Assembly (NCBI RefSeq): GCF_032854445.1
Contig: NC_088302.1
Span: 48,698,046 to 48,762,045, forward strand
Length of the DNA: 64,000 bases
DNA from: Liolophura sinensis
Lineage: Eukaryota; Mollusca; Polyplacophora; Chitonida; Chitonidae
Reading direction: 5' to 3'
Position 1 is the first letter of the stretch. Every line of letters starts with the position of its first letter. Positions 37,149 through 50,400 of this stretch are shown in pieces. The notes under the pieces were generated by a model. It was not told where the DNA came from and searched no databases. It saw nothing but the letters and a program-made list of their open reading frames with translations. The translations under genes were made by a program, and so were the position numbers.

Positions 37149-37150
<2 letters not shown>

Positions 37151-39582
37151 TTATTTTGTACTGATGTGGTATATATAATGAGTCTGTCTGGCGTGTTTTG
37201 AGAACAATAAAATGTTTCTGTGCCTTATGAACATGCTTAACGCGAACTGTGAAAGATAAACACTTCAAATATAAGTGATATCAAGACAGTGCATCTCGCA
37301 TTAGGCGTTGGGTGACGTCAGCACTTTTGCTGAGGTGAACGATAGGCCGACAAGAAATTAGAATCGGTTTGTAATGTTTAAAGCGATCGGTCAGTTCCAA
37401 TGAAGGAAATACATACCAATCCGTCGGGGACACTGTAACAAATTAGATACAAGAGAAAGAATGTTTTACACTATGATAAATGTCAAACAGTCATGAACGA
37501 GGCCTGTATGTGCACATTATCAGAGTCTCGGGTACTTGTCAGACTCCATCATATTCATGTGTACAGGGGTCCCGGGGGAGGAGAAGAGACTAAGTAACAG
37601 GTGGCCGTTGTTGTAATGGCTGAGGATCAAGAATGATAAAGCCAGCAATTCCTAAGTCGCGCGGGACTTTTGGGGAAGCACTGACAAACCGCGAATTTCA
37701 CGCTCCTGTTCTGTGTATGCAATGATGGATGTCACAATAACGTGTTTGTTAAAAGCCTTCCATCTAAAGACCTTCAACATCAAGGCATTAACCTTTAGAA
37801 CCTTGTATTTTTAGCATAAAAGTTTCTCACATTTCAACAACAAAGCCAAGCAAAAGCCAGGCAAAAGACATTATCGTCCATTCAGTCAGTATACGGTTTA
37901 TATTTACTTCATTTAAAATTGCAATGCTATTGAGCCATTATTGTTGTTGCACAATATAGACAGCTTCAGCATAAAAAAGGAACAAACAAATAAATCATAC
38001 AGATGTCACCAAAGTTTATATTGTTTGCAACATTACAGGCTGACAGTAAAGAACCGAAATGGCGGGATATAATTTTCCCCCTTTTACTGCTCCACAACTC
38101 GTGCAAGCCTATTGGTTAGAACTCAGTAAGGCCACTGATCTGTTTAGTGATTTTTGAAATTTGTTTGGCAAAATTCATTGTATAAAGTAATTCCATGACT
38201 CATTCATTTGTAGAATAACGCCCATTGTAAATTATCTTTGGGAATTACGTTCATTTTATGTCAAACATCTAATGTGCCTTGCTATTATTTTCTCGTAGTT
38301 GCTTAGATCTTTTTCAGTCATTTCCTTGTAGGGATGTCTCTCACATTTTTTCATTACTTCCGCGGTGTTAAAACGAGGCACCGAAATAGCACGGATTAAA
38401 GTGATAAATGTTATTATTGTGCTGACGGTAACGCCCAAATAGTCACTGATGGTTATTCAAGCTATCGCCCGTCAACACATCTTAAGGTGAATTATTAAAG
38501 CTTAACACCACCTTGGCAATATATAATATATAAACATATAAACAAAAAAGACGATGACAATTGCTAATCATTTTACGAGAACTGATTACACACTTCAACT
38601 TAATGAATTTAAGACCACAATACACTGAAAAACGAAAACTGTTTCTTTGTTTCTATGTTACAATCACATTGATTATATGACAGTTCAACATGGTAACACA
38701 TTATTTATTTTTAGGATGATCCTTGTTCACCCGACTCATAGTTTCAGACCATATCTTCTTTAAAGCCATCGACGTATTCATTTACAAGATAGCTATTCCA
38801 AAAGCAAAACCGCACAGAACTGAGCAAACAGAAGATACCAGACAGAGAACCGCGTTGCTTAACAGTTTCTATCCCACTATGCGAGTCAAACTCACAAACA
38901 AGTGAACATGAATGGATAGTTAACGTTTACTAACTGTTCATATCAGCTTGTTGTGACAAATCCTGAAAGATACCGAAATTTGGACTGTTACTTTACACTG
39001 AAAAACAAAGCCATCTGGTTAAGCTACACGTTGCATTGGTGTCGTTGTCTGGCTACAGCCAGTATATTGGATATACTAGGCTGATATCACGAAAGGTTCA
39101 GATCCTATCTTTGATGCCACCGGGAGCATTTCTCAAGCTAAAGCAACGCCCTTAACCGAGTTTTGAAATTATTTGATTGTTGTTTTATAAAGAATGCACC
39201 GAGTTTTTAAAATAACCAAGGCATAGATGACAATAAAATGAACATGTTGAACTGATTTTGTAACAGGCGTTCTCAACTTTTCAATAAGAACATGTGGAAC
39301 TAATACTTGATTCAAACAGACACATTTTCCTCTTAATGTCCAGGTATTTCACAATCTGAAATTTGACATAGGCGGCAGTTGCAGTGGGATGTCTATAATT
39401 AAAAAGAAGATAAAATTAACAGAAGAAAACAAATTTCACAGCCTGAAAACCAATAATGAAGCAGGGATATATGTACGCATTGTTTTTGTGAGGTTTTCAG
39501 ATAATGATTTAACTCAGTACAAACATCTACAAAAAGGCACTGGTAGGGTTGACTGGGGAAAACGCAAAGCAGTTCGACAATT
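37149..39582. other. No gene recognised
   Basis: AT-rich region downstream of GPCR copy 2 (its 3' side). No poly(A) hexamer convincingly placed for that gene. Short open frames carry no known domain. Confidence 0.45.
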
Positions 39583-40767
39583 TTACAAAACCGTCGTTGT
39601 CATATGCGGGGTAGTATTGTTTGGAGTGGACAAAATACCGTTATTTGTATTATTAGACATCATGCAGTTTCTGTTAACAAAAGGCTTTTTAGAATCGGTA
39701 ACCAGGTAGTTATGCAAACGTTTGTCACGCTTACTTTTGTTACTACACGCGATGTTTCTTTTCACTTCTCGATAAAATCGCTTTCCGGTTGCAGAGTAGA
39801 TGAGGAAATTACAGGCGTGGTGAGACAGACAGGCTTCCTCGATACACTTCCGGGCGGTGACAAAATTGAAATAACCTTGCCAAGAGGGGTCCAAGAGGAT
39901 GGCCGAGTCACTTAAACAGCTATTTCCCATGTGAATAAAGCCTTGAATACAGTACACTATTGTTGTCGGCAGAGTGGTTACAATCAAATAAAATGACACC
40001 CACAAAAGCGTAATGGTTGAAGTGGAATTATTTGTGTTAGTGCTCCTGTACATACCACGACGAGACTCCATGTGACCGAGCGATACCTTCTTCACCTCTC
40101 TTATAACGAAAAGGTTGAGCACAAAAACTGCCACGGGAACCACACCAAAGATAAGCATTTCAGTAAACCATGTCCAAATGTTGGAGAACGACAAGTTTCC
40201 TCCCGACATCGCCGTCACCCTGTGATGGCATCTCCGAAACTGTTCGTCGAACGTCCACAAGTAAATCTGTGGGAAGCACAAAACTGTTGCAACAGCCACA
40301 ATAACAACAACCACTTTAATGGCCCTTGACATCATGCAGATTTTCTCTTTTGTGAACGGATGGCATACCGCCATATACCGCTCCACGGTGAAAGCCAAAA
40401 CAAGCATGGGCGACGTGTACTGAGGAATGAGGTAAAGGAAGTTAAAAGTTTCACAAAATCCGGTCAGATGCTGGAAGTGAATATCCCAGGCGTTGTTAAG
40501 CTCCATAACAAAATGCAAGACCAGGAAAATCAAGTCGGACACGGACAATCCAATAAGATAGGCTGCAGAGGAGTTGTTTTTTCGCAGGCGCTTACAATAC
40601 CAGATTCTTGCGGATAGAGGATTGCCGAGTATCCCAATCACATACCACACAGGGGACAGAGTCCTGTCCACCAACAGAGCAGTGGGAGCAAACAATGACA
40701 AGGTTTCTGTCCAAGAATGCCGTAACAGTAAACTCGTACCATTTCCACAGAGTGTTGAACCGTTCAT
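39583..40767 (-). CDS. Intronless class A (rhodopsin-like) GPCR, copy 2, 394 aa
   Basis: Complete single-exon paralogue of the receptor at 22671-23831, on the opposite strand. On the minus strand an in-frame TGA at 40815-40813 precedes the first ATG, and A is at -3. Landmarks: sequons N2 and N9; GN at 48-49 in TM1; SD at 77-78 in TM2; C105 and C180 for the TM3-loop 2 disulfide; ERY at 129-131; P211 in TM5; P267 in TM6; NFLIY at 320-324 in place of NPxxY. Counting by hand over residues 41-220 of copy 1, 118 of 180 positions are identical. The block from RKNNSSAAYLIGL (TM2) to ERYMAVCHPFTKEK (loop 2) is the most conserved. The N-terminus, loop 3 and C-tail diverge, as expected for receptors with different ligands or partners. 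The C-tail is Asn/Thr-rich and ends TTVL, which fits a class I PDZ ligand (T at -2, L at 0). The ligand is unknown. Confidence 0.94.
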   Translation of the reverse strand: MNGSTLCGNGTSLLLRHSWTETLSLFAPTALLVDRTLSPVWYVIGILGNPLSARIWYCKRLRKNNSSAAYLIGLSVSDLIFLVLHFVMELNNAWDIHFQHLTGFCETFNFLYLIPQYTSPMLVLAFTVERYMAVCHPFTKEKICMMSRAIKVVVVIVAVATVLCFPQIYLWTFDEQFRRCHHRVTAMSGGNLSFSNIWTWFTEMLIFGVVPVAVFVLNLFVIREVKKVSLGHMESRRGMYRSTNTNNSTSTITLLWVSFYLIVTTLPTTIVYCIQGFIHMGNSCLSDSAILLDPSWQGYFNFVTARKCIEEACLSHHACNFLIYSATGKRFYREVKRNIACSNKSKRDKRLHNYLVTDSKKPFVNRNCMMSNNTNNGILSTPNNTTPHMTTTVL

Positions 40768-42130
40768 CTTGTTTAAGACGCCGAGTCTGCACTGGTTTAT
40801 GCTATGTGGCGATCAGCCGGTGAGATGACGGGCGATTAACTTTTTTTCACAGCGTCTCACCGTTACTTTGATGGCATTGGTTGTAGGCCACACTAAGGTG
40901 CGCCCATCATTGAAGTGTCGGGATCTGCGCTTGGCGGGGAGGCAGAAATTAATTGTAATAAAGTTCGCTCGGGTTCCTCGCCTCTGATAATTGAAAATTC
41001 ACAATTCGTTGATAAGCCTGTGATCGGTAAGACAAAGTCATCGCTAAATCATGAACACATGGTGTGGGCACGGGAGCCGCCGTACAAAAGGCTACAATCT
41101 GTGCATCTATTTGCTCCTTGCATTCCGCCACAACTCATCCCGGAGTTGTCTATTGATCGAAACAGGAAACTGGTTTTTGCCTGTAAAGAGGCGGGATTCT
41201 GTTGTCTCATTTAAGGGAAGTCCCTTATCTCACTTATCCCCAGCTCCAGGGAATCGAGCCCATCTAACAGGTCTACAATCGACATAGGTAATTAGAAAAG
41301 GATTAGCTTGTAGCGGTTAGAGAGGCAACGGGACTCTGGCCCCTTGCTATACGAAATACTTACCCTCCATTCTCTAAATTAATAGTTCTCTGTCGTGTCT
41401 ATCAATGAAACAAATCACGACAGCCATGGCCACCCTTCAGGCAGCCGACTGCTTAAGCTCCTGGAGGTTAAGTTAAGCGTGGTTACATGTATGTATACAT
41501 TTACATTTTGCCCTCTCGTTTCCATATTGTGTCCTTAAAGGGTTTTAAAGATTATTTCTAACACATGGCTGCCGTCAGTTTTGTGTAGGGGCGTCATTTG
41601 CCCGGAGAGAATATTTAAATTGTGTGGGCGTATATCAAATTTTTTTACGAAAAATTATCCTTGGAATTTAATTTAATTATCTTTATTACTCGCAGGTTAA
41701 ATAAAAGTTTATTGATTTAATATTAAGATACCGTTGTGTACACACAATTTCTTTTCTCATTTCACTTTAGTCTATATAGTCCTCGTGGTGTGTTTGTATA
41801 ATAATTTACACTGGCTATAACTTGCTTGCACTTAGAACTAATATCCTTGGGTAGCGGCCACAAGTAGCCAGGGGATATTGTCACTGCTGGACTTGACAGA
41901 TCACTCGGGGTTAGGGGCAAGTCGAACATTTGATTCCACGTAGTTTTACATTATAAAGAATAATATCTTTGTCAGTTGCTCGTGGAAAGGAGTATCAGAA
42001 AGATTGGTAATGTAGTAATAAATATATTAGCCATACAGTCGAAAACAGTTTCTTCCGGCGAGAATCAAACTACTTTGTCGTGTGTTCACCGATGTTGTTT
42101 TGTTCATTCATATTGTGCCGCTCTTAAAAC
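40768..42130. other. 5' flank of GPCR copy 2, no element assigned
   Basis: Upstream region of the minus-strand receptor. No TATA box at a convincing place, no strong splice acceptor immediately before the ATG, and no recognised repeat. The 40.9-41.3 kb part is somewhat less AT-rich. Confidence 0.4.
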
Positions 42131-42556
42131 TTGATGAGAATGGGTTAAGTTGGGTGCTTCCTATTTTACCCTGTTTTCCACATTTGTCACAGTAAGTATG
42201 ACTCATGAAAATGGGTTAAGTTGGGTGCTTCCTATTTTACCCTGTTTTCCACATTTGTCACAGTAAGTATGACTCATGAAAATGGGTTAAGTTGGGTGCT
42301 TCCTATTTTACCCTGTTTTCCACATTTGTCACAGTAAGTATGACTCATGAAAATGGGTTAAGTTGGGTGCTTCCTATTTTACCCTGTTATCCACATTTGC
42401 CACCATAAGTATGATTCATAAGAATGGGTTACGTTGGGTGCATCCTATTTTACCCTGTTATCCACATTTGCCACCATAAGTATGATTCATGAGAATGGGT
42501 CAAGTTGGGTGCTTCCTATTTTACCCTGTTATCCACATTTGCCATCATAAGTATGA
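42131..42556. repeat. 71 bp minisatellite, six copies
   Basis: GGGTTAAGTTGGGTGCTTCC starts at 42142, 42213, 42284, 42355, (GGGTTACG) 42426 and (GGGTCAAG) 42497, exactly 71 bases apart. Units 1-3 are nearly identical. From unit 4 the right half switches from TTTTCCACATTTGTCACAG to TTATCCACATTTGCCACCA. Confidence 0.95.
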
Positions 42557-43267
42557 TTCCACTTGTTCTATTTATTTTTGTGATTACTGTTTGTCATAGT
42601 TAACATTGAGTACGACCTGAAACAGCAGTCATTAAATAAAATACGCTATACTCCAGAATTGTTCATTCATTCGATTTTGTTCAAACTGAAGAGGGACAAG
42701 CGCTTTAACATATTCTACCTGCATGCTATGCACATAAATATAGTTTAAGGCGTAAATTCTTCAGTTTCCACGATTTCCTTCTTAAAAAAACGTTGTGTTT
42801 TATAAATATGCACTGTAAAGCGATACATTTCTTCCAAAATAATGATCAAACAATTCATCTTGGTTTAACAGGTAGAGCTGTTTGAATCAATTGTTAATTT
42901 GGATTTGGGGAAGTTGTAGTGAATAGGAGTTAACAAATCAATGCGCAATACCGTGGGCTGGCAAATCAGATTTGTCATGAACGAGGCTTGCATGCCCGGA
43001 ATTCTGCCCATTGTTAGCTGAAGGCTCGGTGACTTTCATCACAGAACTTATTTGTCTAGTCTAGAATACTAAAAATTGCTGCGGTTGATGTAAAAGGGCT
43101 TCGGTCAAGACACGAAGAAAAGCAATTTCCATTGCTACGTGAGCAAACTTACTACTCCTTGAAGAAAGAACACACTGAGACACGCCCAATGAAGGTACTG
43201 ATCGATAGGCATAGGGTCTTTTACCCTTCAGATCCTATTTACCTTTAGTGTGAGAATTAATGGTTTT
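42557..43267. other. No gene recognised
   Basis: AT-rich spacer; nothing identified. Confidence 0.5.
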
Positions 43268-43436
43268 CAGCTGGTTTCCTCTCCGGACGTACGCGGGGAA
43301 GTCTGTCAGCCACCTGTGGCTAGTCGTGGGTGTCCCCCAGGCTCTACTCGGTCTCCTCCCACCATAAGCGCCAATCGCCCTCGTATGAGTAAAATAATTT
43401 TGAGTCAGGGGTAAGAGACCCAGCAAACAAATAAAA
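43268..43436 (+). mobile_element. SINE-A 3' fragment
   Basis: CTGGTTTCCTCTCCGGACGT, then GGGGAAGTCTGTCAGCC, TCGTGGGTGTCCCCCAGGC, CTCCCACCATAAGCGCC and a diverged tail ending CAAACAAATAAA. It carries the end of the head and the whole body. It is followed directly by a SINE-B relic. Confidence 0.75.
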
Positions 43437-43439
43437 TGC

Positions 43440-43562
43440 GTTCCTTGCTCTAACCTCTCAGTGTTGAGCGCCAAGGGTGCACCAACAAGTATCATTTTAA
43501 AAATCTTTGATATGACCCGATCCAGGTTTGATCAGGGCTTCCGAATTCGAGGCGGACGATAT
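43440..43562 (-). mobile_element. SINE-B head fragment, strongly diverged
   Basis: GTTGAGCGCCAAGGGTGCAC, ATTTTAAAAATCTTTGATAT, GACCCGATCCAGG and GGCGGACGAT align in order with the SINE-B head region read from the minus strand (…GCCAAGCGAGGAAGTT…CGACCCAGGATTGACC…AAGCGGACGCT). Similarity is moderate. Confidence 0.5.
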
Positions 43563-44370
43563 AGCTTTTAAGTCACATTAACAGTTATATTGCGTAAACG
43601 TACTTCTGAACATGACGTTAACCACGATTAATAATCAAAAAACAATCTTGGCAAGTGAGAGATGTCTAACATACTACAACAGTTTTTGTTTTCTACCTTT
43701 TGCTTCGTGTTCAGTGCTTTCACTTCCCAAAAGAAACATTTTTGTTACAAAGTTGGGATGCCAAACGTTTTATTGACTGTAAGCGAAAACTGTTTGCCAC
43801 GGCTGGGAAATCTCTCACATAGCAATTAGCGAAGTGTTTGGAAAACAGGTCAGTAATATGCACTTTTTGGCAGCGCCCTTGACTATCCTGAAATAAATCA
43901 GCTGTCCATCTGAGGGTTTCTGTGAATAGGTTCTACTCGTTCGGTGCTACTCCGAGAGCGACAAGTAAACCATGGCGGACTGAAGAATCGATAATCCGCC
44001 TTCCGAGATAACACTAACCAAGTCAGCCGGAAAATGGACAGACTAATATCAGCCTACAGAATCTTTATCAATCAACATGCTGAGAGGACAAAAGAGAGCA
44101 ATTGTCACTGGAGGAGGCGAGAGAGAAGCGACGTAGAAATCTTTCAAATAAGTTACTTACGACTGCAAAGTAATTATCACCACTTCAACGGGGCGTTTAG
44201 AAGAATATGATAAGCAGTTCTATGAAAATATTATTTCTGCTAATAATATTCGTCAGCCTGAAATATACACATGGCTATTTTGAAGTACACATTGGCGTAT
44301 TTCTTCCATTCTAAAAGTCATTTCACAGCAATCTAAAACTTCAAATGTTACTGTAGAGATATAAATCCTT

Positions 44371-44445
44371 GTCTTCCTTCACCCATAATCCTCACTGCCG
44401 TTTAAGTAAAACACTTGAGTAAAGCGATTGACACTAATCAGATAA
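44371..44445 (+). mobile_element. SINE-A tail relic
   Basis: CTTCACCCATAATCCTCACT, GCCGTTTAAGTAAAACACTT, GAGTAAAGCG and ACACTAATCAGATAA parallel the last 75 bases of SINE-A with many changes. Confidence 0.5.
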
Positions 44446-47400
44446 TCTTAACTTAGACATGACATTTTTCGTGCATGGCATTCAAGATTTGACAGATTTG
44501 TTTGGTGGTTGCTTCAAGGCCTCCTCGACTCTATCCCCTGGGTGAGGAGAGAAAATTAGCACGGATCGCTGTCAGTAGATCCAATGATCCATTATCTCTG
44601 GCATATCTGCATTTTACCATAGAGGCCGTGGTTTGAAATTTGTTTTCGGTAACAGTTAAAAAATATGATACTTCTGGGAGAATTATCACGCTGTTTTTAC
44701 GCTCCACTTCAAGAGACACGTCTTAAAAACAGCCAATCGGATAAAGATGGGATAAGAATCTTTAAGTAAGCATCCACAAACAAGATTATTCAACGCTAGC
44801 GTTCTTTTTGGCGATGAAAACAGAATATTCACTGGTCAACGTGGCGTGAATTTACTTAATCGTGACGAAGAAACCTCCGCACAGTAACAATTTATGTGGG
44901 TCTTACACAGGACCGATCCAAGATGGACAAGCAGTCTGGAAGCACTCCAGTACGTAGGGGCCTTCAGCAGAACAATTGTAATGTTATAGCTGCTGCTCTG
45001 TGCTATCAGCTCTTCACGTGTTTTTACACGTAGCATACAAAATTAATTACACCCATGTTTTGGGCAGGTGATACAGTATAACCATGATTTAAATTGTCTG
45101 CTTCCAATTGTAGAAAGTGATATGTAACATTCCAATTAAAGGTTACACACTACCAGGAAACTGTCAAATTTAAAACCAATTCTAGAAAAATATGAACAAT
45201 CATGCAAAACTGTCAAATGTTCTCATTTATTCTAACAAGGTCCAGCAAGAAATTCTAGAGCTATGGACTAGAACGTAATTTAGGCATACAGGGGCTTCCC
45301 AAAATCATTACATTGTAATATGCTTAATTTTTTGTCAATTGTATAGGGCAATACCATTAGATAATTGCTATTCAGTTTGATGATTTGAACAAAGTCCACA
45401 AAACTGTCACAAAGAAAGAAGATTCCAAGGGTTTCGGTCTTTATCTACAATTTAATACGGTGAATCCACGTGAAATTTGATTGTGGAATTCCTCATAACT
45501 TGCCCCACCCTTGTCATTCACTATGATGAACTATGTCGGAAACACGAGAGGAACGACACATTGGTCGCCTCCAACAGATAGCTGTAGAAGACTAATATAT
45601 TTTGTTCCTCTTCGCAATACAGACCATCCAAGTGAGTTTGCGTAAAGTTACCTAGAGATCCCTCATGTGCTTATTTATTTTCGCCGCACTCAGAAGCAGT
45701 TTGTTAGTTACTTACCGAACGCAGCAGGTTTAAAACTGGCCCCGGTTTCCTTACTACTTATACAAAGATTCAAAGGAATATGAAACGAACAATAGAAGTA
45801 TAAGCATGAACAGAAACACAGAGGTTTCCGTTACTCCTACTCAGTTTCTGATTATGTGAGTGTAAGGCGACAAATAAATATCCAAACGAAGACTAGTAGT
45901 TTAATTTCCCACTGATGCATCTACCGAATTACACTTTCTGTAATGTCATTCATTCCAGCTGTTGTAGCAATTATGATACTAACAACTTCTTGATTTTGTT
46001 TTGTGTCCTTGTCAAATCCTTATTTTTAACTACGAAATTGGAGTGAGCAAAAAGAGTGAAACGCCATCCTGTACAATAACCGTCTGCGATGTGTGACATG
46101 GAGTGATAAGTTTTCCCTGGTGTTTTAAAGCAACAGGCAAGTATGTTTAAACATGTATGTGTTTGGTTTAGATCAGGGATGGGTTTTTGCCTGGGGTGTT
46201 GCCGGTCATTATGGTATTCTGCCATGATATTGTCAGTAAACAAAGAATAAGCAAAAGTGACACTGGATCGCTAAAACACCATATGACACCAGACATGCAA
46301 ACTACAAATGAAACCATCAATCAATATATGCAACATGAAATCATATCAGCAATCGTTAGATTAGCGTACGAGGACACTGTTGAGAGAGTTCGTATACAAT
46401 ATTCTACATTGGTCTTCACGGAACACTAGTGGAACCAGATAATTTGCAATCAGATGGATAGTGATTTCGTGCGCGAACTCCGAAAATGTGTACAAAAAAC
46501 AACAAATACACAGAGATTTTATCATTCCTGAAATTTATATTCAATGGAAATTATTTCGTTATCAAACACCCTGATAACTCATGTGTAATAGTTTATCAAC
46601 TTTTCTATGAGATACGTATAGGCCGTGAGTCAGACTAAACATTGTTTTTTGTGTAGTTATATGTCCTTACCTAACATTAAATGTGATTATTAATATTAGT
46701 CTTCAAGCTAAGCAAATGTTGACGGCAGGCGGTCGGTATTAATTACTGTTAATGCCTTGCAGATATTAAGATTAATAGATACTATAATGAAATACCACGG
46801 GCCATCTTTCCTGCATCAAGCATTCAAGTTTCCTGTGCTTCACAATGTCCTTGGCAGCTGTATGTCAACCCTCTCGACTTCCAGATCTGTAAACAGTTGA
46901 TCGGAGCACCACAATAGCTGTAGTCTCCACAACCTACACCTAAAGGCGCTGTCCCGAGAATGTATTGTCTAAGCTTAATGGACTCCGTCGCTTCAATATT
47001 TGAACGCCCAGAGGATATCAGGCATCACATTTTTGTACAGCTCTTGCGAGTGATGAGAAATTCCGTGTCTTTTTTTTCACAGGCTTAATCCATCCCCCGG
47101 GTTATCTGTGGACATCAAGCGCAAATATAAACTAGCACATTCTGTACGAGTGATCTGATGAGAAGCCGACACGGCTGTATTCTACGCGAGAAGCGTCAGA
47201 ACTCAATCTTACATAGCAAATATTCTGTGAAGAAACACACAGACTTTCCAGGAGAAAAACGATGGAACCCTGTATCCGTTGACCTGAAATGCACTCTAAG
47301 AAAATCATATTAACACAACAAAGGCCAAAATTACAATACACTGCATTCATTGACAGCTGTTCTATTACACTCTGGATTTTCCAACTACCTGCAACGTTAA

Positions 47401-50400
47401 ACGTCATCGCGTCTAAAATCAGCGACTCGGGCTGAAAATAAAGTCACAAGAATAAATAAAGAAGGCGATATGGCACATCCGAAGAAACATATACTAAAAC
47501 TAATAAAAAAATTCCAAGAAAGACTTAAACAAAATTTATTTGCTGCGAATATCATTCACACCCCTGCTTCGAGTGAAAGCTGGCGAATCTCAGAGAATCT
47601 CAGAGGCTCACGTAGTTGTTGACATCTCTCATAGTTTTATCAAGTCTTTATGTTCATTTTAGTACAGTAAACGTGGAAAAATGCTAGACATGTACACATA
47701 GATCTAGCAGAAATTATGCAGATTTATTATGCAGATTCTAATTGGCAAATAAAGGAGGCCTGCCCGAAATTACATGTACATTTTCTTCTTGTTTGAGTGG
47801 GGTTGCCGTTATTCTCACCATTAATGGGGTTGGATTACATCGACGTCTTGTTGTTGTGAGTCCCTCCCAGTGGCGACATGTATACCACCGAGAAATGCAC
47901 CAGACAATGGCATCTTAACTAATAACAGTACGTCTTGACAGCAAGGAAGTAAGTAATTGGCATGTCCCGTTATGTAAAAGGCGAGGAATATCAGTACCAT
48001 TTAAAGGCTGGTCTACAATTCTCCCGGTAAAGACGCGTTTATTGATTGATCAGCATAATGAAGTCTTACACAACAATGAAAAGTCTTTTCGGAGTACAAA
48101 AGAAAAACATAAGCTATAGTGCCCGAGACGACCACCGACCTTTGCAAGAAAACGATGAGCTTTTCTCTGATGTGACGCAAATGTTTTTCTGAGAGAATAC
48201 AATACAAATGTAAACCTATTGGTGAAAGGCATCTGATATCACTGAACTTCATGTAAACCTATTCGTTAACTGCCCGTTGTTGTCTGCTTATCACCACAAA
48301 GGCCGGAGGAACAACGGGGACACCGGGTACTTTCAAAACTTCACCTTTCTACGGCTGGACCTGAATCACCGCGATGCGCCTCCAGGCGATTGAAGAATAA
48401 GTATTTTCAACATCTTAAACACCAGACTAAAACATCGTGTTATTCCCATCGGGACGTTTCCTGATGCTTTCATGGAAGAATAGTGTGTAAACTCAAGCAC
48501 CCATATCATATCCCATGAATGTGAAGTTTGTATACGTACTGTTAGTTTATTTTACAGTAATTGGATATACTGCACTGGTTGAGCGGGCGTTCACGTATTC
48601 CCTTGCTGTAAAAGTTCCACATGGGTTGGGTAGGCCAATAAATATAAGGAGCCAGTAACGATTGTAGTGCGTGGATAGGTCAGAGGATAGTTCAGCAATG
48701 TTGGTTGACTGGGTCAGGACCAGTAGCTCCCGACAAATAAGGTCGAGTGGCCAAATTAATCTTGAGACCGTTAATGTCAGTACCTCGTGCGTATACAACC
48801 TTTGGTGACCCGAGCACACCCGACGCCTCAAAGAACACATTCACGAGGCCAACGTTCTTATGTATGATAATAAATCTTATACCATAAACATTACTGGGAT
48901 CAGTACAACAACAACTTCTCGTTGAACGTACTAACCTGACCACAACATCCAGATGAGATTGTCACTACCTGCAATGTCCTGGTCTAATGAATAACCGACA
49001 CATTTAATCTACCCGGAGATCTGCCTATTTTTATTTTTTATTTTGCCCCTTTTTCATAGAAGATATTTTTCGCATTTTCCGCTGATCTGATTGTCCGTTC
49101 TTGGTTCCGTTTATTTTATGGCCTGTGCATTGCTTCACATAAATTACATAACTACGCTGGGTTCACTGGGTTTCCGGTCATTTTTATCAGATTTGCAATA
49201 ATGTATAACGAAAACATCTGCCTAGGTTACGTCAGCCGTTATGTCAAGTGAAATTTTAGATGAGTTTACCTTTAATACTTCCGTAAACAATGTTCCAGAG
49301 CAGGCTGTTTTCACTCTGGTTTCAATTACACTGGTACTACGTTGCCCTAAACGCACCAAGGCGAGAACACAGAGGAACATGTATATTTACTTGCTTCTGC
49401 CGTATAGCACGTGAATGTGAAATCTCGTCTATTTACACCAGCAAACAAAGAAGTTTGCTTCATCACAATGAGAAAATGCAATTAGTATAATCTAACAGTT
49501 AAAGCAGTCTACACTCCTGGTAAGGATTTCTTTAATTATGTATTTGGTAAGGTGGTTAAAGGCGAACTTTGGTTAAAACATGTCCACTTATACTAAAGGT
49601 GAAAAGGACAAAGAAAGAAATCGGAGTGTCCAGAGTAAACGATTTTCCTTTGACTTCAAGTGAAATCTCGGTCGAACCCGCAGACAATTTCCTTGCTCAA
49701 TTTGAGCTGGATGTACAAGATAGATTGCATTTCGTTGTATTCAGTTCCCACAGCATCTAATTGTTTACAGCGTCGTGTGTTAAAACTGAATATTTATGTA
49801 TGACAAGAATCAGGCGGCTTATTTCCCAAAGGTTCAAATTGTTTGACACAGTAAGAACGGTTTGTTCTGTTGCATCTGTTTTCTTGTCTCTTCACTCTAT
49901 TTACAGTTGCCGTATTGTCGTCTTTAACATGCACGCACCACTTGAATTATGTAGAATTCGTTTCAACCCTGAAAACATGCTATTGTCATTTCTTGCTTTT
50001 TTAAAGCTGTTTTCAAGAATATTTCATTTATAGTACGGTGGTCAGGCTTTTGGAAAAATAGAGCAGAGGGTCATTAACCAGACACGTGACAAAATTCCTG
50101 ACTGAAACCAAAACATCGTTAGTATAAGAGGGCAAAGATGAAATCAAGCCTTTATAAGAATGAGCCAACGAGGCACCACATCTGTGTTTCACCTGATATT
50201 CTACCTAAATGATTATGGTAGGGTACAGTTTGGGGCACCTAACCTACAGCCATGGTTCAACCAGAGCCAGGAACTGTGTTCCATCCAGCGACATTGTAAC
50301 TGGAACTGGAATCCTCTACGATTTGCCAGACCTTCGACATACATATCATATTCTGCATAAGGGCCCTTTGCTCCAGGAGCAATCCTGATTGCCTGAGTTC

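Noticed and set aside
37047-37268. 73-codon Tyr/Ile repeat frame
   Set aside because: Translation of the TA microsatellite.
39604-40828. Several plus-strand frames of 70-106 codons
   Set aside because: Antisense shadows of GPCR copy 2.
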